DNA from: Lachnospiraceae bacterium
GTDB taxonomy: Bacteria > Bacillota_A > Clostridia > Lachnospirales > Lachnospiraceae
Reading direction: 5' to 3'
Assembly: GCA_016281675.1 (NCBI GenBank)
Contig: JAEEJD010000141.1
Coordinates: 1 to 26,142, forward strand
Length of the DNA: 26,142 bases
Part shown: piece by piece, positions 15,455 to 24,580 of the stretch
How the letters are laid out: the number at the start of each line of letters is the position of its first letter
How positions within the stretch are numbered: position 1 is the first letter of the stretch
Program-made: the position numbers and the translations under genes
The notes under the pieces: model-generated
What the model was told of the DNA's origin: nothing
The model's database searches: none
What the model saw: the letters and a program-made list of their open reading frames with translations, nothing else

Positions 15455-17386
15455 ATGAGTCTTGTAAAGACTAACGAAAAATGTATCGGATGCAATCGTT
15501 GTATCAGATCATGCAGCTGTATAGGAGCGAATGTAGCGGTAGAAAAGGACGGGGCAAATGTTATCGAAGTTGATCCCGCAAAATGTATCGCATGCGGATC
15601 CTGTATAGATGCGTGTGAACACGGAGCCCGCGAGTATGTGGATGACGTAGACAGGTTCTTTGCGGATCTGAAGAGCGGACAGAGGATCTCGGTCATAATA
15701 GCTCCGGCATTTCTGGCAAATTACCCGAAAGAGTACGAGAAGTATCTCGGAATGCTTAAAAAGCTCGGGGTTAATCGTTTCGTCAGCGTATCATTCGGTG
15801 CGGATATCACCACATGGGGTTATATAAAGTATATTACGGAACGCAAATTCTACGGCGGTATCTCTCAGCCGTGTCCCGCTGTTGTCGGCTATATAGAGCG
15901 TTATCTGCCGGAACTCCTTCCGAAGCTTATGCCCGTTCAGAGCCCGATGATGTGTGCGGCCATATATATGAAGAAGTATATGAACGTAACCGATAAATTG
16001 GCGTTCATCAGCCCTTGTATAGCCAAGAAGAATGAGATAGACGATCCGAACAATAACGGCGTCGTTTCGTATAACCTTACATTTTCAAAGCTTGTCGCTT
16101 ACCTTAAGGAACATCCTGTGAGCGGGGCTCAGCCGTATAAAGATGAGATCGAGTATGGACTCGGTTCAATCTATCCGATGCCCGGAGGCCTGAAAGAGAA
16201 CGTGTACTGGCTCCTCGGCGAGGATGCCCTTGTCCGTCAGATGGAAGGCGAACATCATATGTATGAGTATCTTCGCCGCAACAAGGACCGTATCAAAGGA
16301 GGCAGAACAAAATACCTGTTTGTTGATGCGCTTAACTGCACGAACGGATGTCTGTACGGTACCGGTGTCGATAACCGTAAGACCTTGGACGAGGATGTTT
16401 TCGAGAGCATTCAGAAGATCCGTTCCGACAGCAAGAACGGTTCGAAGAAGTCCGCATGGGGAAGGGAGCTGACACCTCAGAAGAGACTTGAAGCTCTTAA
16501 CAAGCAGTTCGCTAATCTACGGTTGGATGATTTTCTACGGAAGTATACAGACAGAAGTAAGGACTGCGCTTACAAGATTCCTTCGGATATTGAACTTGAT
16601 TCGATATTCAATAAGATGGAGAAAGATAATCCCGAGAAGCGTCATATAGATTGCGGATGCTGCGGATATGAGACATGCCGTGAAATGGCCATTGCAATAT
16701 ATAACGGATTCAGCCATCAGCTTAACTGCGTACATTTCATTAAGGACAGAGCGGATGCCGAGAAGGAAAAGGCAATGCAGCTTGCCGAGGAGGTTCAGCG
16801 TGTTCATGATGAGATGAACGAGAAGAATGTATCGGTAAGCGAAGGTATCAAAGAGAACTTCGGCAAACTGATGGATTCGATCGAGCAGATCAAGAAATCG
16901 AGTGCGGACAATGCGCAGCAGACAAGCGCGATCTCACAGTCGATGATCGAGGTTGAGGACTTTGTTAAGAATCTGAATGACGTCATCAGCAACATTGAAT
17001 CAAATCTTGAAAAGCTCGGAGCAAACAACGCGGACGTAATTGCAATATCGAGCCAGACAAACCTCCTTGCACTGAACGCTTCCATCGAGGCGGCGCGCGC
17101 GGGTGAAGCGGGACGAGGTTTCGCGGTTGTCGCAGAAGAGATCAAGAATCTCGCGGACAATTCCAAGACTACGGCCGATGACAGTAACAAGAACAATATC
17201 GAGATCAAGGAGACCATCGACAGACTCATAACCGAATCGCAACGTCTGTCGGGTATAGTCGAGAACGTCAACATGCGTGCACAGAATCTGGTCGCGTCTT
17301 CGGACGAGACGGAATCTTCGGTCAATATGATGAAATCGCTCACTGAAAGTGTTGAGGATTCGCTTGAGCATATGCTTGAATCGTAA
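15455..17386 (+). CDS. H-cluster ([FeFe]-hydrogenase-like) sensor fused to a methyl-accepting chemotaxis signalling domain
   Basis: This 643-residue soluble protein has two 4Fe-4S ferredoxin motifs (Cys10/13/16/20 and Cys44/47/50/54), then an [FeFe]-hydrogenase large-subunit domain (about 75-330). All four ligands of the H-cluster cubane appear present: Cys140 (SQPCPA), Cys188 (SPCIAKKNE) and Cys295/Cys299 (NCTNGC). Lys191 of the second motif is kept. The catalytic TSCCP motif is changed: the proton-transfer cysteine is Pro139. A further Fe-S domain follows (Cys400, 402, 403, 408 in CGCCGYETC). The C-terminus, about 455-643, is a cytoplasmic MCP signalling domain with the conserved hairpin [17 protein letters not shown]. 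There are no membrane helices. The family comparison suggests a sensor of H2, CO or redox state that talks to CheW/CheA, not an H2-producing enzyme. The ribosome-binding site is AAGGAAGTGAG. Confidence 0.88.
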   Translation: MSLVKTNEKCIGCNRCIRSCSCIGANVAVEKDGANVIEVDPAKCIACGSCIDACEHGAREYVDDVDRFFADLKSGQRISVIIAPAFLANYPKEYEKYLGMLKKLGVNRFVSVSFGADITTWGYIKYITERKFYGGISQPCPAVVGYIERYLPELLPKLMPVQSPMMCAAIYMKKYMNVTDKLAFISPCIAKKNEIDDPNNNGVVSYNLTFSKLVAYLKEHPVSGAQPYKDEIEYGLGSIYPMPGGLKENVYWLLGEDALVRQMEGEHHMYEYLRRNKDRIKGGRTKYLFVDALNCTNGCLYGTGVDNRKTLDEDVFESIQKIRSDSKNGSKKSAWGRELTPQKRLEALNKQFANLRLDDFLRKYTDRSKDCAYKIPSDIELDSIFNKMEKDNPEKRHIDCGCCGYETCREMAIAIYNGFSHQLNCVHFIKDRADAEKEKAMQLAEEVQRVHDEMNEKNVSVSEGIKENFGKLMDSIEQIKKSSADNAQQTSAISQSMIEVEDFVKNLNDVISNIESNLEKLGANNADVIAISSQTNLLALNASIEAARAGEAGRGFAVVAEEIKNLADNSKTTADDSNKNNIEIKETIDRLITESQRLSGIVENVNMRAQNLVASSDETESSVNMMKSLTESVEDSLEHMLES

Positions 17387-17409
17387 TCACGAAGCAGCGG
17401 ATGTTGCGT

Positions 17410-17468
17410 AATTATTTGCCGATCGCGGCCGGTACCGTAAAGTGCGTGGCGTGGTCGGCAAAATAATT
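17410..17468. other. Long inverted repeat in the leader of the 7TM/HD-GYP gene
   Basis: AATTATTTGCCGA (17410-17422) is complementary to TCGGCAAAATAATT (17455-17468) with a single bulged A. The 32-base loop contains further short complementarity (CGGTACCG). No T-run follows, so it does not look like an intrinsic terminator. It ends 13 bases before the Shine-Dalgarno sequence at 17482, in the 111-base gap between two co-directional genes. It could be an RNA structure controlling the distal genes, a processing site, or a protein-binding site. Confidence 0.6.
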
Positions 17469-17497
17469 TCATAGTAATGCTAAGGGAGACGGATAGT

Positions 17498-19867
17498 ATG
17501 TTTGAACTGATCAGGGAACATCAACTGAATCTGATGCTTATGCTGTGCGGAGGATGCGCCATCCTTATTCTTCTGCTCGCTAATACGAGATTCATGTCAA
17601 GGAGCAGAAAAGCCATACTCGTTTTCATGGAGGTAATGGCGTTTTTCCTGCTGTGGTTTGACAGGGCTGCGTACATATATGCCGGAGGAACGGGCAGCAC
17701 CGCATACACAATGGTCAGGGTCAGTAACTTTATCGTATTCTTCCTGACTCCCGGTCTGGTTCTCGGACTCAACCTTTATGTGGCCGACTGGCTGACACAC
17801 GAGGGGAAGCTGAAGCGTGTGCCCATCCTTCTGAGGATCACAGCCATATTGTCCGTTGCAGGAATGGTTCTTGCCGTGATCGCGGCGTTTACGGATCTGT
17901 ATTATTATTTTGACGAGACAAACAAGTATCACAGAGGCAGCGGATTCCTCATCGCATATATAATACCGGTACTGTGTCCGATCCTTCAGTTTGTCGTCGT
18001 CAGAAAAAACAAAAAAGTATTCAGCAGACTCATCTACATTTCCATTCTGTTATATATATTTGTTCCGATCATCTGCGGTATCACGCAGATATTCGCGTAC
18101 GGCATCTCAATAGTCAATATGTCGATGGTTGCGGTTTCCGTATCCATGTATATTTTCCTGTATCTCGATATTAACAATACGGTCGAACATGCGCACCGCA
18201 TCGAGATAGAGAGCATGCAGGGTGAACATGAGCGTATGCGCCGACTCTTCGATCAGACTGCAAACGCATTTGTTTCCGCGGTAGAGAAGAAGGATGACCT
18301 TATGAAGGGTAATTCGTCAAGGGTCGCAAAATATGCAAAGCTTGTTGCCGAGCATGCGGGAAAGAGTCCCGAAGACTGTGAGAAGGTATACTATGCAGCC
18401 CTTCTTCATGATGTCGGACTTATAGGTATCCCGGATGAAGAGATAATAAACGAGACCGATCCGGTTAAAGGCATCACGGATATTATGCGAAGAAAACCGC
18501 TGATAGGAGAAGAGATACTCTCGAGTATCACGGAATATCCGTATCTGGTGCAGGGGGCGCATTACAGTCACGAGAAGTATGACGGTACCGGATATCCCGA
18601 GGGCCTTAAAGGCGAGGAGATCCCCGAGATCGCAAGGATCATCGCGGTGGCAGACGATTACGTTTCCATGATCACCCGAAAAAGATACAGAGGACAGCTC
18701 CCTCAGTTCGTTGCCAGAGAAGCTTTCGTCAAATACTCGGGAGAGAGATACGATCCGTTCTTTGCCGACATCATGGTCAAGATCATAGATGCCGATGTCA
18801 ACGATACTCCTTCGGAGAAAATCCCGCCTGTGGAGAACGAATTATCCTGCAAAGAATACAGAGAGCATATCACGCGCGGAATAGCGGTCGAGAGTGATGT
18901 CATAAGGATAAGCTTTGACTGTGAGCCTACGATCGAAAACGAGGGATTTTCGGCCCCGTCGGTCGTTCTGTTTGATTCATATGACGGAAGAACGCATTCT
19001 CATGAGAAATCCATAGAAAGCTATCATTACCTTGAATACGGTGAGGTTTGGTTCGATAAGCACAGCGTTGCGACTGCGGCAAGAAACATAGAGGAAAAGC
19101 AGATAGATGATACCGAAAAAGGTCCGGATGCCGGAACGCGTTATGAGATCACTGCCGGACGCTGCGAGGATCACTTAAAACTTGTAATGAAGAGTGCGGA
19201 TTACGCAAAAGAGGTGATCGTTGCTCTTCCGAGCCGTTCGATGGCCGTGTATATCGGACTGACCGGTGAAAATTGCAGGCTTAGCAACATCGCCGTTGAG
19301 ACGACGGGCGACAGCGTCGGACCGGAGGATATCCCCAGGATCGCCGAGATTCTCAGTTATATAGATCATCTGGAATCGGATGTTAAGAACGTTCAGATCG
19401 ACAGGTGGATGTCTGCAGCCACGGAGAGCATTGAGATCAAGGGGAGAGTTAAGATCGAATTCAATACGATGAGTCTTCCTTCAGCCGACCTTATATGGCA
19501 TTGTCCGTATATAGTTCTGTTCTATTCCGAAGACGGCCGGATCAAAGGTCCGGATTATCGCGAGTATAACATTATAAAGCTCAACGGAGAGGATCAGGGA
19601 GACAAGGAATTTGCGAAAAACAGATTCACCATGGAAAAGAAAGACAGCTTCCCCGGTTGGGATAAGTGGAAAGAGATAAACAAAAAAGGTCTGGAATGCG
19701 AAGTTGATATTGAGAGAAAGGGTGACAGGATCGTGCTTCGGACCGAGAATCTCGGAATAAGCATTGAGAACACCACGACGGTTCTTGATGACAGGAACAA
19801 AGTTTATGTAGCTATCTCAGGCGACCAGGTTGCGCTTACGGATATAAGGATCTACAGTCATGATTAA
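17498..19867 (+). CDS. 7TM protein with degenerate HD-GYP domain and duplicated C-terminal beta domain
   Basis: I place the start at ATG 17498 (789 residues) because AAGGGAG (17482-17488) fits it; an ATG at 17477 lies upstream of that site. About seven membrane helices fill residues 8-210, followed by a short helix and an HD-GYP domain (about 245-430). The HD pair (His304-Asp305), DGTGYP and AVADD are kept. Other metal or catalytic positions of active c-di-GMP phosphodiesterases are altered: Asn272 for the GH histidine, Leu for the HDxGK lysine, Lys333 for the next histidine, and Ser357 for the first of the HH pair. Residues about 465-789 hold two similar beta-rich units. The protein may be a weak enzyme or a c-di-GMP-binding receptor; the beta units are unrecognised. 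It shares eight bases with the following kinase gene. Confidence 0.8.
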   Translation: MFELIREHQLNLMLMLCGGCAILILLLANTRFMSRSRKAILVFMEVMAFFLLWFDRAAYIYAGGTGSTAYTMVRVSNFIVFFLTPGLVLGLNLYVADWLTHEGKLKRVPILLRITAILSVAGMVLAVIAAFTDLYYYFDETNKYHRGSGFLIAYIIPVLCPILQFVVVRKNKKVFSRLIYISILLYIFVPIICGITQIFAYGISIVNMSMVAVSVSMYIFLYLDINNTVEHAHRIEIESMQGEHERMRRLFDQTANAFVSAVEKKDDLMKGNSSRVAKYAKLVAEHAGKSPEDCEKVYYAALLHDVGLIGIPDEEIINETDPVKGITDIMRRKPLIGEEILSSITEYPYLVQGAHYSHEKYDGTGYPEGLKGEEIPEIARIIAVADDYVSMITRKRYRGQLPQFVAREAFVKYSGERYDPFFADIMVKIIDADVNDTPSEKIPPVENELSCKEYREHITRGIAVESDVIRISFDCEPTIENEGFSAPSVVLFDSYDGRTHSHEKSIESYHYLEYGEVWFDKHSVATAARNIEEKQIDDTEKGPDAGTRYEITAGRCEDHLKLVMKSADYAKEVIVALPSRSMAVYIGLTGENCRLSNIAVETTGDSVGPEDIPRIAEILSYIDHLESDVKNVQIDRWMSAATESIEIKGRVKIEFNTMSLPSADLIWHCPYIVLFYSEDGRIKGPDYREYNIIKLNGEDQGDKEFAKNRFTMEKKDSFPGWDKWKEINKKGLECEVDIERKGDRIVLRTENLGISIENTTTVLDDRNKVYVAISGDQVALTDIRIYSHD

Positions 19868-21626
19868 AAAACTCAGAAGTCTTTTGACCGATCAGGAACT
19901 GGATTATCAGAGCAAATCTTTCGTGCTTCTGTCGGTCATCGCGCTTGTCGGACTCTTTCTGGCGATGATAAGCGGAATACTTCTCGGGCAGACATTATCG
20001 GCCAATCTGTCGGTGCTTATTCAGTTTGTGCTGTTTTCAGCGATCTTTTTGTGGGCGATCTTCACGAATTCGATAAAGAAAGCGATGATCATCATCTCTT
20101 TCTTCCTCATATTTGTTTTTCTGCCCGCGGCATTCTTTACCAGCGGCGGAGCATCGGGCGGAACGCCGGTCTGGTTTGCATTCTCCACACTTTATATCGT
20201 CATGACGCTTTCGGGTAAACCGAAGAAAATATTCCTCGGATGTAATTTCGTTGTCGTTATCGCATGCTGGGGGATCGGATATGCCTACCCGGAGACCGTT
20301 ACGGAGTTTACGAGAAAAGAAGCGTTCTTTGATTCGTTTTTTACGCTTCTTATAGTCGGCGTTGTGATGACGGCCCTTGTCAGTTATCAGGTACTGTTGT
20401 TCCGCAGGGAGAACGAACGCGTCAGCAGGCAGAAGAAGGAGATAGAAGAACTCAACCGTTCGCAGAACCGTTTCTTTTCGAGTATGAGTCACGAGATAAG
20501 GACGCCGATCAATGCAATACTCGGTCTTAACGAAGTCATACTCCGCCAGGAGGACGCTTCTGAAGAAATCCTCAGTGATGCAGGCAACATTCAGGGTGCG
20601 GGCAAAATGCTCCTTGCACTTATCAATGATATACTTGATTTTTCCCGTATAGAAGCGGGCCGCATGGATATAGTTCCGGTCAATTACAGGATCGCCGAGA
20701 TGATATCCGAGGTCGTTAACATGATCAACCTGCAGGCAAAGGCGAAGGGATTGTCGTTTGAAGCTCATCTTGATCCGGATACACCGTCGGGTCTTTACGG
20801 GGATGAGATCAGGATCAGGCAGATAATAGTCAATCTTGTGAACAACGCGGTTAAGTATACCGAAACGGGCAGAGTGGATCTTTATACCCGTGTGGAGCGC
20901 GACGAAGACGGACAAACCAAACTGATAGTAACGGTCAGTGATACGGGTATCGGTATCAAAGAGAACGTTATACCAACTCTGTTTGATGCGTTCGCAAGAA
21001 TGGACCGTGAAAAGAACAGAAGGATCGAAGGAACCGGTTTGGGACTGTCGATCGTTAAACAGCTTGTCGACCTGATGGGCGGTAATATAAACGTGGAGAG
21101 CGTTTACGGGCAGGGTTCGACATTTACCGTGACTGTTCCGCAGGGTGTATCGGACTTAACGAAGGTCGGAAGCATCAATATTATGGATCAGGCGGCCAAG
21201 CGCAATTCATACAGGAGCATGTTCACGGCCCCTGAGGCGGATATACTGATCGTCGATGACATTAAGATGAACCTCACCGTGGAGAAGAAGCTCCTGCGTG
21301 AGACAAAGATAAGGATAGATACGGCCACAAGCGGAAAAGAAGCGCTTGAGCTTACGTTGAAAAAGAAATACGACGTCATCCTGATGGATCATCTCATGCC
21401 CGAGATGGACGGAGTGGAGTGTCTGGCGCATATTCGCAGTCAGGCAGAAGGCATGTGTAAGGATGTTCCCGTGCTTGTCCTTACCGCAAACGCGGACGGG
21501 CGCGATCAGGATATATACACCGAAGCCGGATTTGACGGACGGCTTGTCAAGCCGATATCGGGAAGGACGCTTGAGGAGGCTCTGGTCAGATTCCTTCCGG
21601 GAGAGAAGATCATACCGGCTTCATAA
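19860..21626 (+). CDS. Hybrid histidine kinase with 5-6 TM sensor and C-terminal receiver
   Basis: This 588-residue kinase has membrane helices in about residues 20-185 with almost no extracellular domain. A short coiled coil follows, then HisKA with His211 (SMSHEIRTPIN). The ATPase domain has DTGIGIKE and GTGLGLSIV, and a receiver (about 470-580) has Asp510 (VILMDHLMP) and Lys in LVKPI. The gene overlaps the end of the 7TM/HD-GYP gene by eight bases, so translation is probably coupled and the two likely act in one pathway. As with the kinase at 10345-12558, there is no Hpt or output domain, so phosphate must pass to a partner encoded elsewhere. The small loops between helices suggest sensing within or at the membrane or of a partner protein, possibly the adjacent 7TM protein. 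Confidence 0.92.
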   Translation: MIKKLRSLLTDQELDYQSKSFVLLSVIALVGLFLAMISGILLGQTLSANLSVLIQFVLFSAIFLWAIFTNSIKKAMIIISFFLIFVFLPAAFFTSGGASGGTPVWFAFSTLYIVMTLSGKPKKIFLGCNFVVVIACWGIGYAYPETVTEFTRKEAFFDSFFTLLIVGVVMTALVSYQVLLFRRENERVSRQKKEIEELNRSQNRFFSSMSHEIRTPINAILGLNEVILRQEDASEEILSDAGNIQGAGKMLLALINDILDFSRIEAGRMDIVPVNYRIAEMISEVVNMINLQAKAKGLSFEAHLDPDTPSGLYGDEIRIRQIIVNLVNNAVKYTETGRVDLYTRVERDEDGQTKLIVTVSDTGIGIKENVIPTLFDAFARMDREKNRRIEGTGLGLSIVKQLVDLMGGNINVESVYGQGSTFTVTVPQGVSDLTKVGSINIMDQAAKRNSYRSMFTAPEADILIVDDIKMNLTVEKKLLRETKIRIDTATSGKEALELTLKKKYDVILMDHLMPEMDGVECLAHIRSQAEGMCKDVPVLVLTANADGRDQDIYTEAGFDGRLVKPISGRTLEEALVRFLPGEKIIPAS

Positions 21627-21735
21627 GCGTAATATAAGCCACTCAACCTACGGTAGAACCGGCCGGCTCAACCACGGGTCCGTATTTTGATCTGCCGTCA
21701 TTGACAATTATGGGGCGTGAAAGGAGATGCCCGAT

Positions 21736-22425
21736 ATGGATCGGGTTAAGACAGGAAAGCTTATAGCATCCTGCAGAAAGGAACAGAATATGACTCAGGC
21801 GGTGGATGATTTTGTATCAAGCGGAAATGGTCGGCTGGATCAACAGCTGAAGTTTACTGCGGAGATCGATAAGATGACCGGGGTCCTTCGAAGGACGCTT
21901 CTTCTTGATCGAAGCCGGAGAGAAAACGATGCCGAGCATTCCTGGCATATAGCGGTTATGACGCTTCTGTTTGAAGAGTATGCCGTTGAGAAAGTAAACG
22001 TATCCCGTGCGGGTCAAATGTGTGTTGTGCATGATCTTGTTGAGATCTACGCGGGAGATACTTTTGCTTATGATGTAAAAGGGAATGAAGACAAGCAGGC
22101 GCGCGAAGCCGAGGCGGCAGACAGGCTTTTCGGGCAACTGCCCGAAGAACAGGGGAAAATGATCCGTGATCTGTGGGAAGAGTTTGATGCGATGGAAACG
22201 CCGGATGCGAAATACGCCGCATGCATGGATCGACTTCAGCCTTTTTTGCATAACACTTTGACCGACGGACATACATGGGTTGAAGGTGCAACGGATAGAG
22301 CCGCAGTGGAAAAGAGAATGGGTATCATCAAAGAGTTCATGCCGGAAGTGTACGAATGGATATCCGATAATCTGGATAACGCTGTCAAAAAAGGATGGGT
22401 AAAGGATTCAAAACAGGAGGTGTGA
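21736..22425 (+). CDS. HD-domain phosphohydrolase (YfbR/HDDC2-like) with an XRE-HTH N-terminal remnant
   Basis: This 229-residue protein has the HD motifs of the 5'-nucleotidase-like YfbR/HDDC2 group: His68 (NDAEHSWH), His99-Asp100 (VVHDLVEIYAGD) and Asp165 (CMDRLQP). These enzymes remove phosphate from nucleoside monophosphates in the cytoplasm. Homologues begin near the segment RLDQQLKF. Here about 30 extra residues precede it, and the first 21 (MDRVKTGKLIASCRKEQN, then MTQ) read like the first helix and a half of a Cro/XRE helix-turn-helix repressor, cut off before the recognition helix. The start at 21736 has AAGGAG nine bases upstream; ATG 21727 touches that site and is unlikely. This looks like a deletion fusion of a repressor gene with an HD gene. 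The stop is three bases before the next ATG, so it is co-expressed with the peptidase lipoprotein. Confidence 0.8.
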   Translation: MDRVKTGKLIASCRKEQNMTQAVDDFVSSGNGRLDQQLKFTAEIDKMTGVLRRTLLLDRSRRENDAEHSWHIAVMTLLFEEYAVEKVNVSRAGQMCVVHDLVEIYAGDTFAYDVKGNEDKQAREAEAADRLFGQLPEEQGKMIRDLWEEFDAMETPDAKYAACMDRLQPFLHNTLTDGHTWVEGATDRAAVEKRMGIIKEFMPEVYEWISDNLDNAVKKGWVKDSKQEV

Positions 22426-22428
22426 GCT

Positions 22429-24573
22429 ATGTTCAGAAAACTTATAGCGGTTATGACTTCAATGCTTCTGCTCGCAGGATGCGGCAGTGCTGCCGTTACC
22501 GTAAATGAGAAGCCCCCCCTCGTTGATGATCAGGGTTACGACGGAAATTTACGTGTTGAAGACGGAATGCTTCAACCGATGCTCAATTATATATCGGCGG
22601 ATGATCCGAATTGTACAGGCGAAGACAGCGATATCATAAGATACTGCGTGTATGTCGAAACCGACCACGATACGGACAATGACGGTATGGCAGACCTTGT
22701 AAAGGTATTTGTCCAGGTTCCGAGAGGTGCGGTTTCCGGAAAATACAAAGCGGCATCGATATATGATCCGACACCTTATAATGCGGGCATTGTCACGGAA
22801 AACGAGAACGGTTGCAAACATTATTATCTTGAAGAGGAATTTGACTACGATCTTCTTTACAAGGATTGCGAAAAAAGAAAACCGGAGAGCGCGATGAGTA
22901 CGCTTGAGGCGGCAGCCAAAGCCGATCCCAAAAAAGAATGGCTCTATTATGTGCCTAACTCTGAGCAGGTGGGATATCAATACAGGACCCTGTATGATTA
23001 TTATCTTGTAAGAGGCTATGCAATAGTAGAGGCATCGGGTATAGGGACATACGGGTCCGAAGGTTATGAACTGTGCGGGACCGATCTTGAAAGAGACTGT
23101 CACAAATGCGTTGTTGAATGGCTTACCGGGGACCGGATCGCTTATACGGACAGGACAAATAATATTGAGATCAAGGCTGACTGGTCAAACGGGAACGTCG
23201 CAATGACGGGAATCTCATACGGAGGAACACTTCCCTTCGAAGTTGCCACAACAGGTGTAAAGGGACTGAAGACGATAATCCCCTGCGCGGGAATAGCGTC
23301 ATGGTATGATTACACGAACTCCCAGGGAGTACCTATAATATTTGATGTCGATTACAGAGATTATCTGTCGGCATTTAATTGTGGCGGAGTATTTCTGGAT
23401 AATGGGTGGACCGTACTGGATGACGGATATCGTTCGTGGCTGTGGCAGATCGCAAAAGACGAGAGTGCAACAAACGGGGATTATGCTCCCGTATGGGCCG
23501 AGACGGATTATTCGGATGATTATGAGAATATTAATTGCTCGGCGCTTATCGTACAGGGATTGAATGATTTTAACGTTACGACCAGACAGGCGAACCTTAT
23601 GTACAATGCATTCAGGAAGGCGGGCAAACCTGTTAAGCTGGTGCTGCATCAGGATGGGCATAATATATTGTTCGATCATATGATAAACGATGTCCTGTGG
23701 CACGATATTCAGAACAAATGGCTTGCTCACTATCTGTATGATGTTGACAACAACATTGAAGACATGGCTGAATTAACCGTACAGAGCAATGTTGACGGCA
23801 CTTTTAAGGAATATGATTCGTTCGGCGAGTATGTGCATGTAAATGCTCTTGGTGAAAGCAAGGCGGATGTCACCGAAGTGACAAGTGTTGGTATGGCGGA
23901 ATACGCAAGTACATTCACCGTGAATGATGAGGGGGTTCTGAAACTTGAGGAACTGGAAGAGATATATTTGGGAATGAGCCCGAAAAACGCTGCCGTTTTT
24001 GATATTGATATTCCCGAAGGACAGACAATCTCCGGAGTTCCCGAGATTTCGGTCAGACTGTCGACAGGGAATAACGAGCTGGACGGACAAATGATCACCG
24101 CTGCCCTTATTGACACAAAAGAAGACGGTACGTTCAAGGCATACATGTTCAAGGAACGGCTGGGAGACTGTGTTCCTGTCAGAACAGTTCGGGAGTACGA
24201 TATGGGCGGCGGCCTCGGTAAAAGGAATTTGCTGGAATATGTCCCGAGTTCCACAGATGCTAAATGCTTTTCGACGGGCTGGACGGATCTGTGCAATCCC
24301 GGATGCGGACCGGATTCGTCCGAATATACAAGGGGTGAGCAAATTGAAGAGGGTAAGTTTTACGATTACACCTTCTATATGATCCCGACGGTATATACGG
24401 TTGAGAAAGGACATAAACTGAAGCTTCTGCTCATGACATGGGATCCGTCCAGGGCGTTTCTTGACGAGGGATTCAAGATGGGAATGTCTCTTCCGGAGCG
24501 TCTCGAGAAATATACGTATTCATACGTTATCGATAATTCATCGATTGATGTAAAACTTCCGCTTGTAAAGTGA
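22429..24573 (+). CDS. Lipoprotein X-Pro dipeptidyl-peptidase family protein (peptidase S15)
   Basis: This 714-residue protein has a lipoprotein signal (LLAGC, lipid-attached Cys18). It is followed by an EF-hand-like acidic loop (DTDNDGMADLVK), common at the front of S15 peptidases. The alpha/beta-hydrolase core carries Ser263 (GISYGG, where PepX has GKSYLG), Asp380 (GLNDFN) and His411 (QDGHNI), an intact triad. The C-terminal part (about 455-714) is the beta-sandwich domain typical of the S15/CocE superfamily. It should release X-Pro dipeptides from peptides outside the cell, feeding uptake; an esterase activity is the alternative. AGGAGG overlaps the end of the preceding HD gene, so the pair is translated from one message. 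Only seven bases separate it from the DUF362 gene. Confidence 0.9.
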   Translation: MFRKLIAVMTSMLLLAGCGSAAVTVNEKPPLVDDQGYDGNLRVEDGMLQPMLNYISADDPNCTGEDSDIIRYCVYVETDHDTDNDGMADLVKVFVQVPRGAVSGKYKAASIYDPTPYNAGIVTENENGCKHYYLEEEFDYDLLYKDCEKRKPESAMSTLEAAAKADPKKEWLYYVPNSEQVGYQYRTLYDYYLVRGYAIVEASGIGTYGSEGYELCGTDLERDCHKCVVEWLTGDRIAYTDRTNNIEIKADWSNGNVAMTGISYGGTLPFEVATTGVKGLKTIIPCAGIASWYDYTNSQGVPIIFDVDYRDYLSAFNCGGVFLDNGWTVLDDGYRSWLWQIAKDESATNGDYAPVWAETDYSDDYENINCSALIVQGLNDFNVTTRQANLMYNAFRKAGKPVKLVLHQDGHNILFDHMINDVLWHDIQNKWLAHYLYDVDNNIEDMAELTVQSNVDGTFKEYDSFGEYVHVNALGESKADVTEVTSVGMAEYASTFTVNDEGVLKLEELEEIYLGMSPKNAAVFDIDIPEGQTISGVPEISVRLSTGNNELDGQMITAALIDTKEDGTFKAYMFKERLGDCVPVRTVREYDMGGGLGKRNLLEYVPSSTDAKCFSTGWTDLCNPGCGPDSSEYTRGEQIEEGKFYDYTFYMIPTVYTVEKGHKLKLLLMTWDPSRAFLDEGFKMGMSLPERLEKYTYSYVIDNSSIDVKLPLVK

Positions 24574-24580
24574 TCTTATT

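Noticed and set aside
15455..17386. Catalytic H2-producing [FeFe] hydrogenase
   Set aside because: The first H-cluster motif lacks the proton-transfer cysteine and the protein ends in a chemotaxis signalling domain, so a sensor is more likely.
17387..17497. c-di-GMP riboswitch before the HD-GYP gene
   Set aside because: The conserved GEMM core and tetraloop-receptor sequences are not visible; only a simple long hairpin is seen.
21701..21729. TTGACA at 21701 as promoter of the HD gene
   Set aside because: No -10-like sequence lies 16-18 bases downstream; that position is the ribosome-binding site.
22549..23103. 184-codon minus-strand frame (also 20037-20915 and 6403-7173)
   Set aside because: These are antisense to genes with clear catalytic motifs, and their translations have no domain signature.
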